A DNA stretch of 64,000 nucleotides from Polynucleobacter necessarius. Its GTDB lineage: Bacteria > Pseudomonadota > Gammaproteobacteria > Burkholderiales > Burkholderiaceae. Below the pieces are notes generated by a model. It was not told where the DNA came from. It saw only the letters and a program-made list of their open reading frames with translations, and ran no database searches. Where the stretch lies: positions 1,302,001 to 1,366,000 of the forward strand of contig LT606947.1 of assembly GCA_900095165.1 (NCBI GenBank). The letters run 5' to 3'. Position 1 is the stretch's first letter. Every line of letters starts with the position of its first letter. Shown piece after piece: positions 20,343 through 30,715 of the stretch. A program made the translations under genes and the position numbers.

Positions 20343-21938
20343 ATGCAACAAAAATGGGGTATTCGAGGAATGGCGGTAGCGCCACACTCACTAGCATCTG
20401 AATCCGCTTTGGCAGTGCTTCGCGAAGGTGATAATGCATTGGAGGCAATGATCGCTGCTGCTGCAATCGCTGTTGTCTACCCTCACATGAATTCCATTGG
20501 TGGTGACTCCTTTTGGGTGATTCACTCCCCAGGCAAGGCCATGGGCGGGATCGATGCCTGCGGCGCAGCTGCTGGCCTAGCAACTAAATAATGATATGCC
20601 GAGCGCGGAATCACCAAGGCTATTCCCTTCAGAGGTGCCGTTGCAGCTAATACAGTTGCAGGCACCATTTCTGGCTGGGGAGTGGCACAACAGCTTTCAA
20701 AACAAGGCTTAAGGGGAAGACTGCCACTCTCCCGCTTATTAGCGGATGCGATTCACTATGCGCAAGCAGGAGTTCCAGTTACTTACAGCCAATCCAGCCT
20801 CACAGCCAAGAAGCGTGCCGAGCTAATTGATATTCCTGGTTTTGCCGAAACATTCTTGGCGGATGGCAAAGCGCCTGCAGTAGGGAGCATCTTTAAGCAA
20901 GAGCGCCTTGCAAAAACCTTGCGCCAAATTTCTCGCAAAAGCACAGAAGATTACTACCGTGGTAATTTAGCTGAGTTACTTGCTAAGGAACTCACGGATA
21001 TCGGTATCCCTCTCCGACTATCTAACCTTCATTGCCATCAAGCCAAGCTCATTGATCCACTTGAGCTCAAGCACAGCATGGGTAAAGTCTACAACATGAC
21101 TCCCCCAACCCAAGGCGTCGTGTCTTTGATGATTATTGGCATATTGGATCAACTTAATCTCAAGCGCTTTAAAGTCGATAGCGCTGAATATGTTCATCAC
21201 TGCGTTGAAGCTACCAAGCAAGCCTTCATGGTTAGGGATAAATATGTGACTGATCCCGCTTACATGAAAAAAAATGCGCAATCTTTCTTGGCACCCGCTT
21301 TCTTAAAAAAATTGGCAAAAAATATTGATCCCGAAAAAGCATTGCCTTGGGGTCAAGGCAAGGGGCCTGCAGATACGATTTGGATGGGCGTGATTGATGG
21401 AGATGGAAATTGCGTCTCCTTTATTCAGAGTATTTATCACGAGTTTGGTGCGGGCATCGTACTGCCTCAGTCTGGAGTGAACTGGCAGAACCGCGGGTGC
21501 AGCTTCTCGCTGGATCCGAAGACACTCAATCACCTTGAGCCCTATCGCAAACCATTCCATACATTAAATCCTGCAATGGCTTTATTTAAGGATGGTCGTT
21601 CTATGGTGTACGGCACGATGGGTGGTGATGGCCAACCTCAAACACAATGCGCGGTCTTCACTCGCACCTCGACATACGGGCTTGATCCACAAGATGCCAT
21701 CAGTCGACCACGCTGGCTCTTGGGTAGAACCTGGGGGCAAACTAGTGACAGCTTAAAGTTAGAGTCACGCTTTAGTCCATGAGTGGCAAAAGAACTCTAT
21801 GCCTTAGGGTATGAAATTGAAATGCTCGATGCCTTTGATGAAACTGTTGGGCATGCGGGCTGCATTATTCGTGATCCATCCGGCACGCTGCATGACGGCT
21901 GGGATCCACGTAGTGATGGCGCCGTTAGCGCGTTTTAG
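20343..21938 (+). pseudogene. Gamma-glutamyltransferase, three stop codons
   Basis: GGT cleaves gamma-glutamyl bonds such as that of glutathione in the periplasm and self-processes at a threonine. The frame from ATG 20343 stays the same throughout but meets TAA TGA at 20589-20594, where EW would be expected, and TGA at 21780-21782. Recognisable parts are PHMNSIGGDSFWVIH, PPTQGVVSLMIIGILDQL, the processing region ADTIWMGVIDGDGN with its threonine, and GTMGGDGQPQTQ. Full length would be about 531 residues to stop 21938, which overlaps the converging TRIC-type gene by 14 bases. All lesions are point substitutions. Confidence 0.9.
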
Positions 21939-22554
21939 TAATAAATAATTTGGGTACGCGCAGGTCCCAGCAAATGGCAGCTGCGCGTAATCCAAAAATA
22001 GCGAGCATACAAATCACTGATCCCTCGAGCGTGAACTCAGGAAAGAAATTCAGAATCAAAATGTAGATGCAGCAACCCAAGGTCACAGGGATTGCATACA
22101 GTTCATGTGACATCAATAAAGTCTTTCTACCTGCCAAGATATCGCGCAACAAACCGCCACCAATCGCAGTAATAACACCCAAAATCACTGGCGCCACCGG
22201 CAACCCAAACCCTAGGTTCCAAGCCTTATCAGCACCCTGAATACCAAACAATGCAGCGCCAAGGCCGTCGATATAAAGCATCCAGCGATAAATTTGAGGT
22301 TGTGTAAAAAAAGATTCGGCTATAAAAGTAACCATGCAGGCACCCAATGCCACCCAAATATAAATCTGAGCAATCGACCAAAACGCAGGCACATCTAGGA
22401 TGATGTCACGCACAGTTCCACCACCAATGGCAGTAATCACCCCCAAAACCAGCACACCAAAAAGATCCACACCTCGATCCGCAATGGCTAGAACGCCCGT
22501 TATTGCAAATGCAATGGTGGCAATAATGCCAATCCAGAAATTAATTTGATCCAT
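21925..22554 (-). CDS. TRIC-family cation channel (UPF0126)
   Basis: A 209-residue inner-membrane protein with about seven helices built as two homologous halves, each carrying the glycine-rich motif GVITAIGGGTVRDIIL (residues about 38-53) and GVITAIGGGLLRDILAG (about 125-141). This duplicated motif marks the TRIC/YicG family, prokaryotic relatives of trimeric intracellular cation channels that conduct potassium. It is a single gene whose end overlaps that of the GGT remnant. Intact; physiological role in bacteria is not established. Confidence 0.85.
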   Translation of the reverse strand: MDQINFWIGIIATIAFAITGVLAIADRGVDLFGVLVLGVITAIGGGTVRDIILDVPAFWSIAQIYIWVALGACMVTFIAESFFTQPQIYRWMLYIDGLGAALFGIQGADKAWNLGFGLPVAPVILGVITAIGGGLLRDILAGRKTLLMSHELYAIPVTLGCCIYILILNFFPEFTLEGSVICMLAIFGLRAAAICWDLRVPKLFITKTR

Positions 22555-22635
22555 AGCGTCTAGTGTAAATCATCGACACCAGCCAATCAATGAAGTCCTC
22601 AATATACTGAGGGTCATGCCATTAAGGAATCTTTT

Positions 22636-23310
22636 ATGAAAACTCAGCTCTATAGTTTTTGGCGCAGTTCGGCAGCTTTTCGGGTACGCATTGCTCTGAA
22701 CTTAAAAGGGCTTGATTACGAAGTGATTCCCGTGCACCTCCTAAAGAGTGGTGGCGAGCAATCTTCTCTGGACTATGCCAAGAAAAACCCTAATCGCTTA
22801 GTGCCTCTGTACAGCAATGGCACTCATACCATCCATCAATCTCTTGCCATCATTGAATATCTCGAAGAGATTCAAGCAAGTTCACCGCTGTTACCGCAGG
22901 CTGCAATCGATCGAGCCTGGGTGCGGGCAGTAGCAATGGATATCGCGATTGATATTCACCCAATAAATAATTTGCGGGTGTTGCGCTATCTTATAAAAAA
23001 TTTAGGCGTAAGTGCAGATGCCAAAGAAGCTTGGGGTCAACATTGGATGTCTTTAGGTTTAGCAAGCCTAGAAAAACAATTGGGCTCGGACTCTAGAGTG
23101 GGTCGTTTTGCTTATGGGGATCAGCCCGGCTTAATTGATATCTGCTTGGTACCGCAAATCTTTAATGCGCTCAGCGCAAAGATGACTATGGAAGCTTATC
23201 CAACTGTGATGAAGATATTTAATGAGTGCATGAAGCTACCGGCATTTATTGAGGCTTCTTGGGAAAAGCAAATCGACGCGGAGGGATCAAACTCCTCTAC
23301 TGCTCCATAA
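22636..23310 (+). CDS. maiA: Maleylacetoacetate isomerase (zeta GST)
   Basis: The 224-residue protein is a zeta-class glutathione transferase that isomerises maleylacetoacetate to fumarylacetoacetate in tyrosine/homogentisate breakdown. The N-terminal thioredoxin-like domain has SFWRSSAAFRVRIALNLKG, the SSxxxRVRIAL active-site pattern of MaiA, then NPNRLVPLY and QSLAIIEYLEE for glutathione binding. The C-terminal helical domain carries AWVRAVAMDIAIDIHPINNL. No other homogentisate-pathway gene is beside it; an FAH-family gene lies 5.4 kb away. Its end overlaps the AEC-permease remnant tail-to-tail by 24 bases. Intact. Confidence 0.85.
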   Translation: MKTQLYSFWRSSAAFRVRIALNLKGLDYEVIPVHLLKSGGEQSSLDYAKKNPNRLVPLYSNGTHTIHQSLAIIEYLEEIQASSPLLPQAAIDRAWVRAVAMDIAIDIHPINNLRVLRYLIKNLGVSADAKEAWGQHWMSLGLASLEKQLGSDSRVGRFAYGDQPGLIDICLVPQIFNALSAKMTMEAYPTVMKIFNECMKLPAFIEASWEKQIDAEGSNSSTAP

Positions 23311-24217
23311 GAATAAAGACAGCGTTAGCAAAGAACCAATCGTGGTTAAAAGCACCACTCGAGAAATTATTCTGCCATCAGTGTTGTAGTACTGAGCCAA
23401 CATGAATGGTCCCGTGCCAGTGGGAAGGGCTGCGAGAATCACGACGGCATTCACCCATAAGATGGGCAAATCTAAGATTGGGCCAGCGATTAACCAAGCT
23501 ACTAAAGACTGAATAATGAGCTTTGCAAAACTAATACTCCACGCCTGTTGAGGTGGTGACTTTTCTCTTTGCATCAAAAAAAAGTCCGATGGAAACTAAG
23601 GCGCAAGGCGTTGCGGCTGCAGCCAAGAAAGAAATAACTTGCGCCAATGGGTCATACAAAACTAAATTCATAGATGACCATAGCAAGCCTGCCACAGGCG
23701 CAACTAATAATAGATTGGTACAAAGCGACTTCAGTATGTTCCAAACAATTTCATGAGATTTTTTGTGGGACTGTATGCCAACCTCAATGAGGATAGTTGC
23801 TATAGCAAACATCACAAATACAATAAAAGTAGAGATGATTGCTGATGTCAGGCCATCCTGATCAAGCGCTAGAACACAGAAGGGAATACCCATATATCCC
23901 GTGTTGGAGTAGGACGCGCTCAAACCTGAAAAACTTGCAGCCACTAAATCTCGATTGCGCAATCAACTCACCATCAAGACAAGAATAAATATCAGCAAGC
24001 AACTCAGAAAAAAAGCTGCGATAAAGCTCGGCTGCCAAAGTGTTTGCCAACTACTACTAGAAGCAAACTGAAATAACTGCGCCGGTAAGGCGAGCCACAC
24101 TACAAAGCGATTTAATTCTATGGATGCACTTTCACCTAACTTACCTGTTCGCCCACAAATATAGCCAATCAGAATAAGGGCAAATACTGGAAAGACTACA
24201 TTGAAGACGTAAAACAA
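23287..24217 (-). pseudogene. AEC-family (auxin-efflux-carrier-like) permease, broken
   Basis: Bacterial AEC permeases export or import small organic acids. The frame from ATG 24217 (MFYVFNVVFPVFALILIGY) has an in-frame TGA at 23963-23965 within LVMVS-stop-LRNRDL, then SGLSASYSNTGYMGIPFCVL, the helix-break motif of the family. Near 23575 an eight-T run should be seven; without the extra T the reading continues MQREKSPPQQAW to stop 23287. About 310 codons in all. Two independent lesions, one substitution and one homopolymer indel. Confidence 0.85.
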
Positions 24218-24237
24218 TTTAGGCGCGCTTTTTCAGA

Positions 24238-24762
24238 TTAAGCAATTTTTTTCAAAGTCTTCTGATATCGCTGTGCGTTTTTGACATAACGGCTAGCAAT
24301 ATCCTCAATACCAGCAATTTGCTCTGGAGTGAGCGTTTTCACTGCCTTGGCAGGTGAACCCAAAATCATTGAGCCATCCGGAAATTCTTTACCCTCAGTA
24401 ACTAATGCACCCGCACCCACTAAACAGTTCTTGCCGATTTTGGCGCCATTCAAAATCACAGCTCCAATACCAATCAAACTGCCATCACCGACATGACAAC
24501 CATGCAGCATTACTTGGTGACCAACGGTGACATTCTTGCCAATGATGAGGGGATAGCCAGGGTCGGCATGCAAAATTGAAGCATCTTGCACATTACTGCC
24601 CTCGCCAATTTTAATAAGATCGTTATCGCCACGGATAACTACCTTGGGCCACACGCTCGCATCTTTATGCAGCTCAACACTACCGATAACTTCTGTGCTC
24701 TCGGCAACCCAAGCTCCCTCGTCTAAGCGGGGAGCATTTCCATCCAGTTCAAATATAGCCAT
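24238..24762 (-). CDS. Gamma-carbonic-anhydrase-like protein (YrdA family)
   Basis: The 174-residue protein is a left-handed beta-helix of hexapeptide repeats (for example [47 protein letters not shown]). The metal-binding histidines are visible in [10 protein letters not shown] and [11 protein letters not shown]. YrdA/PaaY-type members bind zinc; some have carbonic anhydrase or thioesterase activity, and the physiological substrate here is unknown. It is a single gene, 20 bases upstream of the broken AEC permease on the same strand. Intact. Confidence 0.85.
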   Translation of the reverse strand: MAIFELDGNAPRLDEGAWVAESTEVIGSVELHKDASVWPKVVIRGDNDLIKIGEGSNVQDASILHADPGYPLIIGKNVTVGHQVMLHGCHVGDGSLIGIGAVILNGAKIGKNCLVGAGALVTEGKEFPDGSMILGSPAKAVKTLTPEQIAGIEDIASRYVKNAQRYQKTLKKIA

Positions 24763-24797
24763 GACTCATTATAGGTAATGGCTATATTTAGAAAAGC

Positions 24798-26071
24798 CTA
24801 CCAGTTAGGCTCACGATTAGGAGCGGAAGAAATCCGGTGAATACTCAAATCAGCACCCTCAAACTCTTCCTCTTGTGACATCCGAATACCTAAAACAGTT
24901 TTTAACAAACCATAGACTACAAATCCACTGACGATGGCAATCCCAACTCCTAAACCAGTCCCAATTAATTGACCCAAGAAAATCACACCGCCAATACCGC
25001 CCAGCGCTTTTGCCCCAAAGATACCTGCAGCCAATCCACCCCATAAACCGCATAAGCCGTGGAGAGGCCAGACACCCAAAACGTCATCAATCTTCCAGCG
25101 GTTTTGCACCAAGGCGAACATATATACAAAGAGAGCGCCTGCGATTAAACCCACCACCAATGCACCCATGGGATGCATTAAATCGGAACCCGCACAAACC
25201 GCAACTAAGCCAGCTAAAGGTCCGTTGTAAGTAAAGCCTGGATCGTTACGATCAATAACCCATGCAGCCAAAGTGCCGCCAACCATCGCCATTAAAGAAT
25301 TCATTGCCACTAGACCGCTAACCTTATCGATAGTCTGTGCACTCATGACGTTAAACCCAAACCAACCTACCGCCAAAATCCAAGCGCCTAATGTTAGAAA
25401 CGGAATGCTTGATGGTGGATGGGCTGCAACGTTGCCGTCCTTGGTATATCGGCCGCAACGTGCACCTAAAAGAATGACTGCTGGCAATGCGATCCATCCG
25501 CCGACCGCGTGCACCACAACGGATCCTGCGAAGTCATGAAACTCTTCACCAGTGAACGACTTAATCCATGCTTGAATGCCGTAATGCTGATTCCAGGCGA
25601 TACCCTCGAAGAAGGGGTAGATGAAGCCGACCAGAATAAAAGTGGCAATTAATTGAGGGTTGAACTTTGCGCGCTCAGCAATACCGCCAGAAATAATTGC
25701 TGGGATAGCAGCAGCAAAAGTTAGCAAGAAAAAGAATTTGACCAACTCATAGCCATTTTTCTCAGCTAATAGTTCAGCACCAGAGAAAAAGTCGACGCCG
25801 TAGGCGATGCTGTAGCCAACAAAGAAATAAGCAATGGTTGATACTGCAAAGTCGACCAAAATTTTGACTAAAGAATTGACTTGATTTTTTTGCGAACGGT
25901 GCCAAGTTCTAAAAATGCAAATCCCGCATGCATTGCTAGAACCATGATGGCGCCGAACAAAATGAATAAGACGTCGCTGCCTGATTTCAAAGTTTCCACC
26001 GAAATACCCCCTATGTTTTTTGCATCATTATGGGGAATTACAATACCGAATTTGGACATTAATGCACTCAT
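24798..26071 (-). pseudogene. amtB: Ammonium transporter, frameshifted (amtB)
   Basis: Amt/Rh channels bring ammonium into the cell. The N-terminal frame (start 26071 or ATG 26059) reads SDVLFILFGAIMVLAMHAGF and AFLELGTVRKK, then stops. An A-run at about 25888-25894 has seven A where eight give KNQVNSLVKILVDFAVSTIA, the correct continuation. The remaining 353 residues are open and contain FAGSVVVHAVGGW, HPPSSIPFLTLGAW, GWFGFNV and WPLHGLCGLWGG with the twin pore histidines. No glnK gene is adjacent. One missing base in a homopolymer is the only visible lesion, so slippage could restore some product. Confidence 0.9.
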
Positions 26072-26136
26072 TTAGTGCAATTTAATGCCCTTGGTATGGT
26101 TTATTATGAAATTTACATACACCCAAAGGAGAACCC

Positions 26137-26499
26137 ATGAAGAAATTTTTAGTTCTATTGGCCGCTTTAGGCGCATTTTCTGGTTTAGTACAAGCTCAAG
26201 AGAAAGTTCAAGTACTGAGCACACAAGAGCTCGTGAATGTCTGTAAATTTCCCTCAAGCCCAGAATCCCGTAGCTTTTGTCTTGGCTACACAACAGCTAT
26301 TTACGACACTTATTTAGCTACACGTCATCCACAGCGCGCTAAGCCTTACATTTGTGTGAAGCAACCAGCGCCGTCACGTGATGAAGTGATTGCTGAGTTT
26401 GTAAAGTTTGGCCAATCCAATCAACAGACTGCTGACAAACCAGCGGCAGGTGTTTTCTTGGGCTTCTTGGCAGCACGCTTTCCTTGCGCCAGAAAATAA
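26137..26499 (+). CDS. Rap1a/Tai-like secreted protein
   Basis: The 120-residue product starts with a signal peptide (KKFLVLLAALGAFSGLVQA) and has four cysteines in the mature part (VCKF, SFCLGY, YICVKQ, FPCARK), with the FCLGYTTAIYDTYL and FLGFLAARFPC segments typical of the Rap1a/Tai domain. That domain was defined in Serratia immunity proteins against type VI effectors, but many stand-alone members exist in Betaproteobacteria with no known role. No effector is nearby. A strong ribosome site (AAAGGAG) precedes ATG 26137. Intact. Confidence 0.7.
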   Translation: MKKFLVLLAALGAFSGLVQAQEKVQVLSTQELVNVCKFPSSPESRSFCLGYTTAIYDTYLATRHPQRAKPYICVKQPAPSRDEVIAEFVKFGQSNQQTADKPAAGVFLGFLAARFPCARK

Positions 26500-26549
26500 T
26501 CAAAGACACTTAGCCAATTCAATATTTAAAGACAAAAGGAACGGTTGAT

Positions 26550-26837
26550 ATGAAAAAAATTATCGCTATTACTGCTGCAACTCTAGCAATCGCAGGTTGC
26601 TCCAACATGAGCAATACAGAACAGCGCACTTTATCTGGTGCTGATATTGGCGCAGCCGCTGGTGCAGTTGGCACAGCTATTTTCCACGGCAACCCAATCT
26701 GGGGCGCAGTTGGTGGCGCAGCAGTTGGTGCGACATCTGGTTATGTATACGATGCCTACAAAAAAGAGCAGGCTTCTGAGTACAACTCTGGTTACAACGC
26801 TGGAAAAAATAATCAACCAGCTAAAGCTCCTCAGTAA
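26550..26837 (+). CDS. Glycine-zipper lipoprotein
   Basis: The 95-residue protein has a lipobox LAIAGC (cysteine at about residue 17) and, after it, a glycine-zipper stretch (GADIGAAAGAVGTAIFHG, then WGAVGGAAVGATSGYVYD). Such small outer-membrane lipoproteins (YMGG/Rick17-like glycine zipper families) stabilise the envelope; the exact function is unknown. It follows the Rap1a/Tai-like gene by 50 bases and ends at a strong terminator. Intact. Confidence 0.8.
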   Translation: MKKIIAITAATLAIAGCSNMSNTEQRTLSGADIGAAAGAVGTAIFHGNPIWGAVGGAAVGATSGYVYDAYKKEQASEYNSGYNAGKNNQPAKAPQ

Positions 26838-26864
26838 TACTCAGCATTACTGGCAGTAGAAAAA

Positions 26865-26904
26865 TAAAAAACCCCGACTTGCATAACGCAGGTCGGGGTT
26901 TTCT
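26865..26904. terminator. Bidirectional terminator after lipoprotein and htpG
   Basis: AACCCCGAC and GTCGGGGTT arms with a 13-base centre, A-run before and T-run after. It separates the converging lipoprotein and htpG genes. Confidence 0.9.
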
Positions 26905-26919
26905 TATGGGCTTTAAAGG

Positions 26920-28821
26920 TTAAAAAAGTAACAGTTGATTGATGCGCTTTACATAAGCCGCTGGATCATTCAGCTGACCGCCCTCAGCCAGGAGGGCTTG
27001 ATCAAATAAAACCTGAGTCCACTCATCAAAATGCTGATCGTCTGACTTCAATTTCTGTAGCAAAGGGTGCTCAGGGTTGATCTCCAGAATAGGCTTGGTA
27101 TCAGGTACTTGTTGACCTGCAGCCTTTAGCATCCGCAATAAATTGCCAGAGAGCTCATTTTCATCAGAAACCAAACATGCCGAAGAGTCAGTCAAGCGGA
27201 AGGTAACGCGCACCTCTTTGACCTTATCCTCTAGTGCTGCTTTCATACGCTCAAGCAAGTCCTTGAAATTCTTTTCAGTTTCTTCGTGCTCTTTCTTTTT
27301 TTTCTCATCACTGAGATTGCCAAGATCAAGTCCACCCTTTGCCACCGAGGTTATATGCTTGCCATCAAACTCGGAGAAGAAGGAAAGCATCCATTCATCA
27401 ACTCGATCGGACAGTAACAAGACTTCAACACCCTTCTTGCGGAAGATTTCTAAATGCGGGCTGTTTTTAGCAGCATTAAAAGTATCGCCAGTGACATAGT
27501 AAATCTTGTCCTGACCTTCCTTCATACGTGAAACGTATTCGGCCAAGGAAATGGTTTGATCTGCGGAATCAGTATGCGTACTTGCAAAACGTAAGAGCTT
27601 TAAGATGCGCTCTTGATTTGCTTGATCTTCACCCACACCCTCCTTAAGAACTTGTCCAAACTGAATCCAGAAGGTGCGGTACTTTTCTTTCTTAGCCTCA
27701 TCATCGCTATTTGCCAGATCCTCCAGCATACTCAACACACGCTTGGTAGAGCTTTCGCGAATGATTTTGACGTCACGAGATTCCTGCAAAATTTCACGGG
27801 AGACGTTTAAAGGCAAGTCTGTCGAATCGATCACGCCAGTGACAAAACGAAGGTACATCGGCATTAATTGCTCGGCATCATCCATGATGAATACCCGCTT
27901 CACATATAACTTAATACCGCCGCGTTTATTGCGATCCCACAAATCAAATGGTACACGAGCAGGCACATAAAGTAGCTGCGTAAATTCGCTACGCCCCTCA
28001 ACTCGATTTAGCGAGTAACACAGAGGGTTTTCATAGTCATGCGATAAATATTTATAAAACTCGTCATATTGTTCTTCAGTAATTTCAGACTTTGAACGTG
28101 CCCACAAAGCGCTGGATTGATTAATACTTTCGAGCTCATCCTTGATGACCTGCTCTTTTTTATCAGCATCCCACTCTTCTTTATTCATCTGAACAGGCAA
28201 AGAGATGTGATCGGAATATTTACGAATAATTGACTTGAGTTTATGGGTGGATAGGAAGTCATCCTCACCCTCACGAAGGTGCATCGTGATGGATGTACCG
28301 CGCTGCGGGCGGTCAATACTTTCTACTGTAAATTCGCCTGAGCCATCAGACTCCCAGCGAACACCATCGGCAGCTGGTAGGCCTGCTCGACGGGTCTCAA
28401 CGGTAATACGGTCAGCCACAATAAATGCCGAATAGAAACCCACGCCAAACTGGCCAATTAGAGCAGCATCTTTTTGCTGGTCGCCTGAGAGCTTAGAGAA
28501 AAATTCTTTTGTACCAGAGCGAGCGATGGTTCCTAAATTAGAAATCACCTCTTCACGACTCATACCAATGCCATTGTCAGAAATGGTGACTGTTCTCGTG
28601 TCTTTATCAAAGCTGACTTTGATCTTAAGGTCAGGATCATCGCCATACCAATCAGGATGCTCAATTCCCTCAAAACGGAGCTTGTCTGAAGCATCAGACG
28701 CATTAGAGATCAACTCACGTAGAAAGATTTCCTTGTTGGAATACAGGGAATGAATCATCAGCTGTAAAAGCTGTTTTACCTCGGCTTGAAAGCCTAATGT
28801 TTCTTTACTGGCTACAGTCAT
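26920..28821 (-). CDS. htpG: Hsp90-family chaperone HtpG
   Basis: The 633-residue bacterial Hsp90, an ATP-driven chaperone dimer in the cytoplasm. The GHKL ATPase domain (1-230) carries [29 protein letters not shown] and [11 protein letters not shown]; the middle domain has [11 protein letters not shown] and [11 protein letters not shown] with the catalytic arginine; the C-terminal dimerisation domain ends LLLF. Length is normal and no lesion is seen over 1.9 kb, in contrast to neighbouring transporter genes. It stands alone, ending at the shared terminator. Confidence 0.97.
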   Translation of the reverse strand: MTVASKETLGFQAEVKQLLQLMIHSLYSNKEIFLRELISNASDASDKLRFEGIEHPDWYGDDPDLKIKVSFDKDTRTVTISDNGIGMSREEVISNLGTIARSGTKEFFSKLSGDQQKDAALIGQFGVGFYSAFIVADRITVETRRAGLPAADGVRWESDGSGEFTVESIDRPQRGTSITMHLREGEDDFLSTHKLKSIIRKYSDHISLPVQMNKEEWDADKKEQVIKDELESINQSSALWARSKSEITEEQYDEFYKYLSHDYENPLCYSLNRVEGRSEFTQLLYVPARVPFDLWDRNKRGGIKLYVKRVFIMDDAEQLMPMYLRFVTGVIDSTDLPLNVSREILQESRDVKIIRESSTKRVLSMLEDLANSDDEAKKEKYRTFWIQFGQVLKEGVGEDQANQERILKLLRFASTHTDSADQTISLAEYVSRMKEGQDKIYYVTGDTFNAAKNSPHLEIFRKKGVEVLLLSDRVDEWMLSFFSEFDGKHITSVAKGGLDLGNLSDEKKKKEHEETEKNFKDLLERMKAALEDKVKEVRVTFRLTDSSACLVSDENELSGNLLRMLKAAGQQVPDTKPILEINPEHPLLQKLKSDDQHFDEWTQVLFDQALLAEGGQLNDPAAYVKRINQLLLF

Positions 28822-28911
28822 GCGTATTCCCTCTCCCCTCTTTATTAATGGATATCACCCCCAGTAATTGGGGGCTATTTCATGTATTTCAAGATCTCTG
28901 TAGCCTGAAAT

Positions 28912-29322
28912 TTATCCTGAGTGCGGCTTTGAATGCTTCTCTGCCACAGGCAAATCTGCTTTTTTCCATGCGCTAAAGCCGCCCTCAAGATGGCAAATCC
29001 CTGGAACTCCCATTTTTTGCAGGGTTTCTGCCGCTAGGGCGGAGCGCCATGCAGACGCGCAATAAAGCACTAAACGCTTGCCATCTCCAAAAACCGGATT
29101 GTAATACGGGCTATCTGGATCAACCCAAAATTCGAGCATCCCTCGGGGCGCATGAATCGCATTGGGAATCATGCCATCACGCTCCAACTCTCTCACATCC
29201 CGAATGTCGACAAAAACCACGCCTTCATCATCTAAAAGTTTTTGTGCTTGCTCTAATGGAATGGTCTCAATTTGAGCCATCGCATTTGCAATTAATTCTT
29301 GATAGCCTAATTTTAATTTCAT
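28912..29322 (-). CDS. Rhodanese-domain sulfurtransferase
   Basis: A single-domain rhodanese of 136 residues. Key parts are VFVDIRDVRELERDG, the substrate loop GKRLVLYCASAWRSALAA with the active-site cysteine at the start of CASAWRS, and HLEGGFSAWKKADLP. Such proteins carry persulfide sulfur to acceptors such as cyanide, thioredoxin or cofactor pathways; the acceptor is unknown here. I use ATG 29322 (MKLKLG); ATG 29325 one codon earlier is equally possible. Intact and monocistronic. Confidence 0.88.
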   Translation of the reverse strand: MKLKLGYQELIANAMAQIETIPLEQAQKLLDDEGVVFVDIRDVRELERDGMIPNAIHAPRGMLEFWVDPDSPYYNPVFGDGKRLVLYCASAWRSALAAETLQKMGVPGICHLEGGFSAWKKADLPVAEKHSKPHSG

Positions 29323-29403
29323 CAAAATCTCCTAAATTACTAACGCTTATAGCGAATTAGCTTTATACGTATTCCGACAAGCCTGTCCTGATAATATGTC
29401 TTC

Positions 29404-30658
29404 ATGAACTTTACCCCTACAGAACTTGGTGCAAGCATTATTTTTGCCATCGCGGTACTGCATACTTTTTGCACCTCCTATTTTGAAAGACTCGCCAAAA
29501 AATCGCCGAGACATGCTGGTTTATAGCACCTACTGGGCGAAGTCGAAATCGTCTTTGGATTTTGGGCGGCCATTCTGATTTTTTTCATGTGGCTTGCAAA
29601 TGATTTAGTCACAGCAAAAGAGTACGCCAATAAACGCAACTTCACGGAGCCACTATTTGTTTTTGCCATTATGGTTGTAGCTGGCAGTAAACCCATTTTG
29701 CATTTCGCAACTCAGCTTCTTTACAAGCTGGGCAAGGGATTGCAATTCATATTGCGCACCAAGCAAGCCCCAACACTGTATTTCCTAACTCTTAGCATCA
29801 CTCCTTTGCTCGGCTCACTCATTACTGAGCCTGCAGCAATGACGCTGGCAGCCTTCTTATTTGCGGGACCTAGTCTATCGCCACAAATGTTCTACTCCGC
29901 TTTTATTTGGCACCCTTGGTGTGTTATTCGTCAATATCTCCATTGGCGGCACGCTCACCAATTTTGCGGCACCACCCATACTCATGGTGGCGTCGACTTG
30001 GGGCTGGAGTACGGCCTTCATGTTTGCGAATTTTGGCCTCGAGGCAACGATTGCCATTTTTATTAATGCAACGCTGATTTTTCATAAGCAACTTATTGAA
30101 CCTACAAGCAAATCTGATCATGTTCGCATTCCGTTGACTATTACGGTGATTCATCTGCTCTTCTTGTTGGACATCGTGGGCTTTGCGCATGACCCAGTGA
30201 TCTTTATGTGGCTGCCACTATTTTTCATTGGCTACACCACCGCTTATCCAAAACATCAAAACCCTTTAATCCTTCGCGAAGCTTTATTGGTTGGATTTTT
30301 CTTGGGTGGGCTTGTTGTGCTTGGTGGACTGCAGGGATGGTGGCTACAACCAATCCTCGAAACTATGAGCCCCACCGCGGTTTTCTATGGAAGCATGGCA
30401 TTAACAGCAATTACCGATAACGCGGCACTCACGTACTTGGGATCACTAGTACAAGGCACTTCACCAGAATTTAAGCTAGCCTTGGTAGGCGGCGCAGTAG
30501 CAGGGGGCGGCTTAACTGTGATCGCAAACGCCCCTAACCCCGCTGGATTAGCTATTTTGCGCAGCTACTTCCCCAATGCAGTAGTTTCTGCAGGGCTACT
30601 GTTTATCGCTGCCATTCCGTCAACGATTGTTGCGATTCTGGCCCTACGCCTACTCTAA
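29404..30658 (+). pseudogene. Na+/H+ antiporter family protein, broken
   Basis: A member of the putative Na+/H+ antiporter family PF07399, an integral membrane protein of about 11 helices. From ATG 29404 (MNFTPTELGASIIF) an in-frame TAG occurs at 29524-29526 in HAGL-stop-HLLGEVEIVFGFW, where the family has tryptophan, and a one-base shift near 29912 separates PQMFYSAF from GTLGVLFVNISIGGTLTNF. The C-terminal part, with TAITDNAALTYLGS, is open to stop 30658. Two unrelated lesions show real decay. Confidence 0.82.
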
Positions 30659-30715
30659 ACATCCTATCCCGTAAAATCTGAGCTTCGCCCCCAGCTATAA
30701 ACCTGAGAACGGCAT

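Noticed and set aside
28855..28880. CCCCCA/TGGGGG hairpin after the rhodanese gene
   Set aside because: The stem is only six pairs and no T-run follows on the relevant strand, so I do not call a terminator.
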